Shown here piece by piece: positions 62,501 through 64,000 of a DNA stretch of 64,000 nucleotides (position 1 is the stretch's first letter; every line of letters begins with the position of its first letter). This DNA is from Rhynchopus sp. YZ270_cl-10 (lineage: Eukaryota; Euglenozoa; Diplonemea; Diplonemida; Diplonemidae): the NCBI GenBank assembly GCA_964035575.1, contig OZ037834.1, positions 2,015,598 to 2,079,597 of the forward strand, written 5' to 3'. The notes beneath the pieces were generated by a model, which saw only the letters and a list, made by a program, of their open reading frames with translations, was not told the origin of the DNA and did no database searches. Made by a program: the position numbers and the translations under genes.

Positions 62501-62593
62501 GCTGACGACTGCCCCGACGGCGAAGCAGCAGCACAGCACTACGTCAGCTGGATGCTGCTCACCCTCACCACCGCCACTCTGCTCATGATGTAA
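59579..62593 (+). CDS. Cys-rich surface protein, PAN/EGF-like, GPI-type tail
   Basis: 1004 aa. ATG 59579 is chosen because a signal peptide follows (MVKRLCISLAVAVLTYVSHV) and the in-frame upstream part is low-complexity 5' flank. The mature chain is Cys-rich throughout. Residues about 20-165 hold short Cys clusters (CTGGVCTDMTCGDGW, CDQQTCCDEP). Segments near residues 350-400 (CAKRCREYSGEKGPCRIFTW), 460-510 and 560-610 (CCATACDEDANCKAFTFW) have PAN/apple-like Cys spacing, a fold that binds sugars or proteins. Near the end are two EGF-like modules (NECASNPCGSGQTCYDPN and NECDASPCGSRQTCTDND). The last 20 residues are hydrophobic (SWMLLTLTTATLLMM) after a polar stretch with DDCPDG, like a GPI-anchor signal. 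Likely a cell-surface adhesion or recognition protein. One exon. Confidence 0.8.
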   Translation: MAGRTMVKRLCISLAVAVLTYVSHVDAALCQGYTGTVLGGDCKEQWCPHPLNNVEYPKWPYCGRKPNDPDTKYAWMAEVIPPQDRPYHTCGAGRVLRHDAAGLVCRIYNDDWSAGECFDGECCTGGVCTDMTCGDGWTLRSDAAEVSCYFGCDQQTCCDEPTVKKVPGQNPVGMLFVDKDPERFEFGGTATILRAIDESDITHYRVYWGFAMVTRKAPSCILRQPVGWETWKWMDSTKLYKEFAVSGCDIQFEIPMNTKAQDWALCDISYDRKDIFTGATDKCNPHYLMVVSVNENGEKPVTRHQTDNIGPVLAISDYEADLNYACAESGLVGGQDLVNIDDVPLGVQGDCPSAAECAKRCREYSGEKGPCRIFTWAYPTGGPNSNTCWMESQAVSKVHYTVRVSGPAVCPSADEATAPPTGLERPKCTRWRRYQNKVTFTPGQQWATNVGGINYVERPLGQFQNFETCKSICDMDVLCIGFYWQKSLLWNAGDLRLLKMCRMMRIDSGERNELLEVGTMSVRNMDNLFDTWLCTRATMAPMVIGYVFKANPFGYHTCGAQTATSQKVVASVDCCATACDEDANCKAFTFWNVDKRCDLFAACSIAKVDKVAGCAYESCFDGYGASTYMKETTRTIEIVDRFPRQGTKDGIPINVQTNGMMEGAEVVCGVRYLDDTRDELPESAEQMKADASLKDVVKSAFVVNDVASMVLTQEKAGALKDGLNYKVRCAVVDRAKYAGLPAYIDTPQSFQLQEPKGYQFVRHGRCIGYKECALIEDKGKDVTYEACLAFSDSSAIYTGFSWGFSDGWCRLYTDCPPNGVAKNDMNYYCWKKTDEWETLNNPGNGVCDQVCPVGDTCQMSRTMGVCDRNIYIPRRQSCTDVANECASNPCGSGQTCYDPNTESGRSRDFVCWVTDDPASRAIGQPAEMNTLNECDASPCGSRQTCTDNDISKASRSDYLCVCTEDTTKNATGKPADDCPDGEAAAQHYVSWMLLTLTTATLLMM

Positions 62594-63129
62594 ATGAAAA
62601 TGACGCAACCCGAACAAAAAAATAAGTCAGACCAGAATCCCCAAAATCTCATCTGCCACACCATGGAGAAGTGTGCTGTCTGTGATTATCGTAGCCGCTC
62701 TGGGTGAGCACAGAACCCACCCGTTAGGCGATTGTCAATAACAAAAAAATACAAAACAAAAAAGTTAGCGCGTATCCTCGGGTGTGCACTAAGACAAATC
62801 AAGTTTTCAAAAAAAAGCAAAACGTATCAAATCAAACGAAAAGGAAGCGAACGAAACTTAGACGCGAATCTGATGCCGAATGCATCAGACAGAACAGCAA
62901 CGACACTAAAAAAGAATACCCTCTTTGCGAGAAGTCGATTACTAAAAAAAGACGGCCAGCAGGTGAACTAGCTGGGGGCGATGGTACTTCTGTACTTGAC
63001 CCCCCCAGTTATCCAAGGGTACCTTGGTTGTTATCACATGAGGATGTCGTCGCTCTGCCCTCCACGAGGAACCCGCAATTGCCGAAACCCACCCAAAAAT
63101 GCTCGATTTTGGTGCTATCCGGGGGGCGG
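62594..63129. other. Intergenic, no gene seen
   Basis: 3' flank of the surface protein; A-rich. Short frames here have no coding character. Confidence 0.45.
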
Positions 63130-63480
63130 CGTTTCACAAAGTTTCACAAATTTTCACAAAATATCACACAATTTCAATCCTATGCACAACGTGTCGCAAC
63201 GTTTCACAACGTTTCACAACTTTTCACAACGTTTCACAACTTTTCACAACTATATGTTGTGAAAAGTTGTGAAACGTTGTGAAAAGTTGTGATTTTGTTT
63301 GAAATTTTGTGAAAAGTTGTGATTTTGTTTGAAAATTGTGAAAAGTTGTGAAAGTTGTGAATAGTTGTGAATAGTTGTGAAAAGTTGTGATTTTGATTGA
63401 AATTTTGCGAAACTTTGTGAAAAGTTGTGAAAAGTTGTGAATAGTTGTGAAAAGTTGTGATTTTGATTGAAATTTTGTGA
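63130..63480. repeat. Convergent array of TTTCACAAC / GTTGTGAAA units
   Basis: Before about 63250 the units read TTTCACAA(C/A); after CTATATGTTGTG they read GTTGTGAAAA, GTTGTGATTTTG and similar. The two halves face each other, so single strands can fold into one long hairpin. Spacing is irregular, about 10-11 bases in many units. Confidence 0.9.
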
Positions 63481-64000
63481 GCCCGTTTTTTTATTTTTAT
63501 AGGGGCTTTCTGAGGGGGGGTTGGGGCATGGGTAGTGGTCACGGTGGGAACACGACAGAGCTTATTGTAACCACAGGACGCACCGATTTTGACTGAACAC
63601 GGCTGAGCCCTTCCGCGACAATGTGTGATTTATGGTATGTACTTCCCCAAAACAACTCAAATGGCTATCAAAGCGCCAACCTCATCAAATCTATACCGTG
63701 TCTTATTAATATTGGTACCCCAGAAATAAAGAATACCAAGTACGCAACAACTGCGCAACAAGTACGCAAAATGGGGGTGGGCTTCATTTTTACTTTGTGG
63801 GTATTTTTTGGGGTTTTTGGTTTTAGGGTTCCAGAAGCCAGTTTGTGCACGCATTGACCCCAAAAGTGCAGAAATCACCTGAAAGTGGGGTGATCCGGGT
63901 TGTATTCTGCTACGAAATTCGCAAACCAGGAAAAATCGGAAAAAAATGCGAAAAATTCGCAATGCGATTTTTTGCGATTTTTTGCGATTCGCGTTTCGGG
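63481..64000. other. Terminal region, no gene seen
   Basis: Low-similarity sequence with AAGTACGCAA and TTTTTGCGATT short direct repeats at the end. Nothing recognised. Confidence 0.4.

Overview
The window is nuclear DNA of a unicellular eukaryote, most likely a euglenozoan, with a diplonemid or other intron-bearing lineage favoured over a trypanosomatid. Seen directly: about a dozen host genes all on the + strand over 60 kb; pyrimidine-rich tracts ending in AG ahead of several start codons; few introns, all GT-AG; an SSU rRNA fragment with AGCACCCGCGG where most organisms have AGCAGCCGCGG; and secreted Cys-rich or stalked surface proteins. As I recall, the rRNA variant is the kinetoplastid-type sequence. 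Long same-strand gene arrays and AG-terminated pyrimidine tracts fit polycistronic transcription with spliced-leader trans-splicing. The organism assignment is inference; no spliced-leader gene or tRNA gene was found.

Layout. 1-3.5 kb: gene-free, several MITE-like hairpins. 3.5-9 kb: a GC-rich gene for a giant secreted protein of unknown function. 9.9-16.9 kb: a transposon island made of a decayed hAT element (8-bp target duplication) carrying an RNase H fragment, a 1.65-kb near-perfect palindrome (11-bp duplication) and, abutting it, a 3.6-kb element with a 774-aa putative transposase on the - strand. 17.9-19.5 kb: a multispanning membrane protein. 19.5-24.7 kb: gene-free, dispersed short repeats. 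24.7-25.1 kb: truncated SSU rRNA. 25.3-26.5 kb: nitronate-monooxygenase-like enzyme. 27-28.8 kb: tandem pair of ubiquitin-like plus leucine-rich-repeat genes. 29.5-30.1 kb: a selenoprotein (Sep15/SelM type) with in-frame TGA. 31.6-38.8 kb: four-domain voltage-gated calcium channel, three exons. 39-41 kb and 42-45 kb: TIR elements. 41-55.7 kb: coiled-coil protein, PCIF1-like adenine methyltransferase, two proteins of unknown function, a multicopper oxidase interrupted by an in-frame TAG, and a small multi-exon coiled-coil gene. 55.7-59.5 kb: nested inverted repeats and a 7-bp minisatellite. 59.6-62.6 kb: a Cys-rich surface protein with a GPI-type tail. 62.6-64 kb: a convergent GTTGTGAAAA array.

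The genes form no metabolic pathway. The recurring theme is surface and secretory biology (giant secreted protein, stalked multicopper oxidase, PAN/EGF-like protein, ER selenoprotein). The most unusual signal is a set of short dispersed repeats (here called A to F) found in intergenic DNA and also inside cis-introns, usually shortly before the AG acceptor. They could be introner-like elements or mobile splice-acceptor cassettes.
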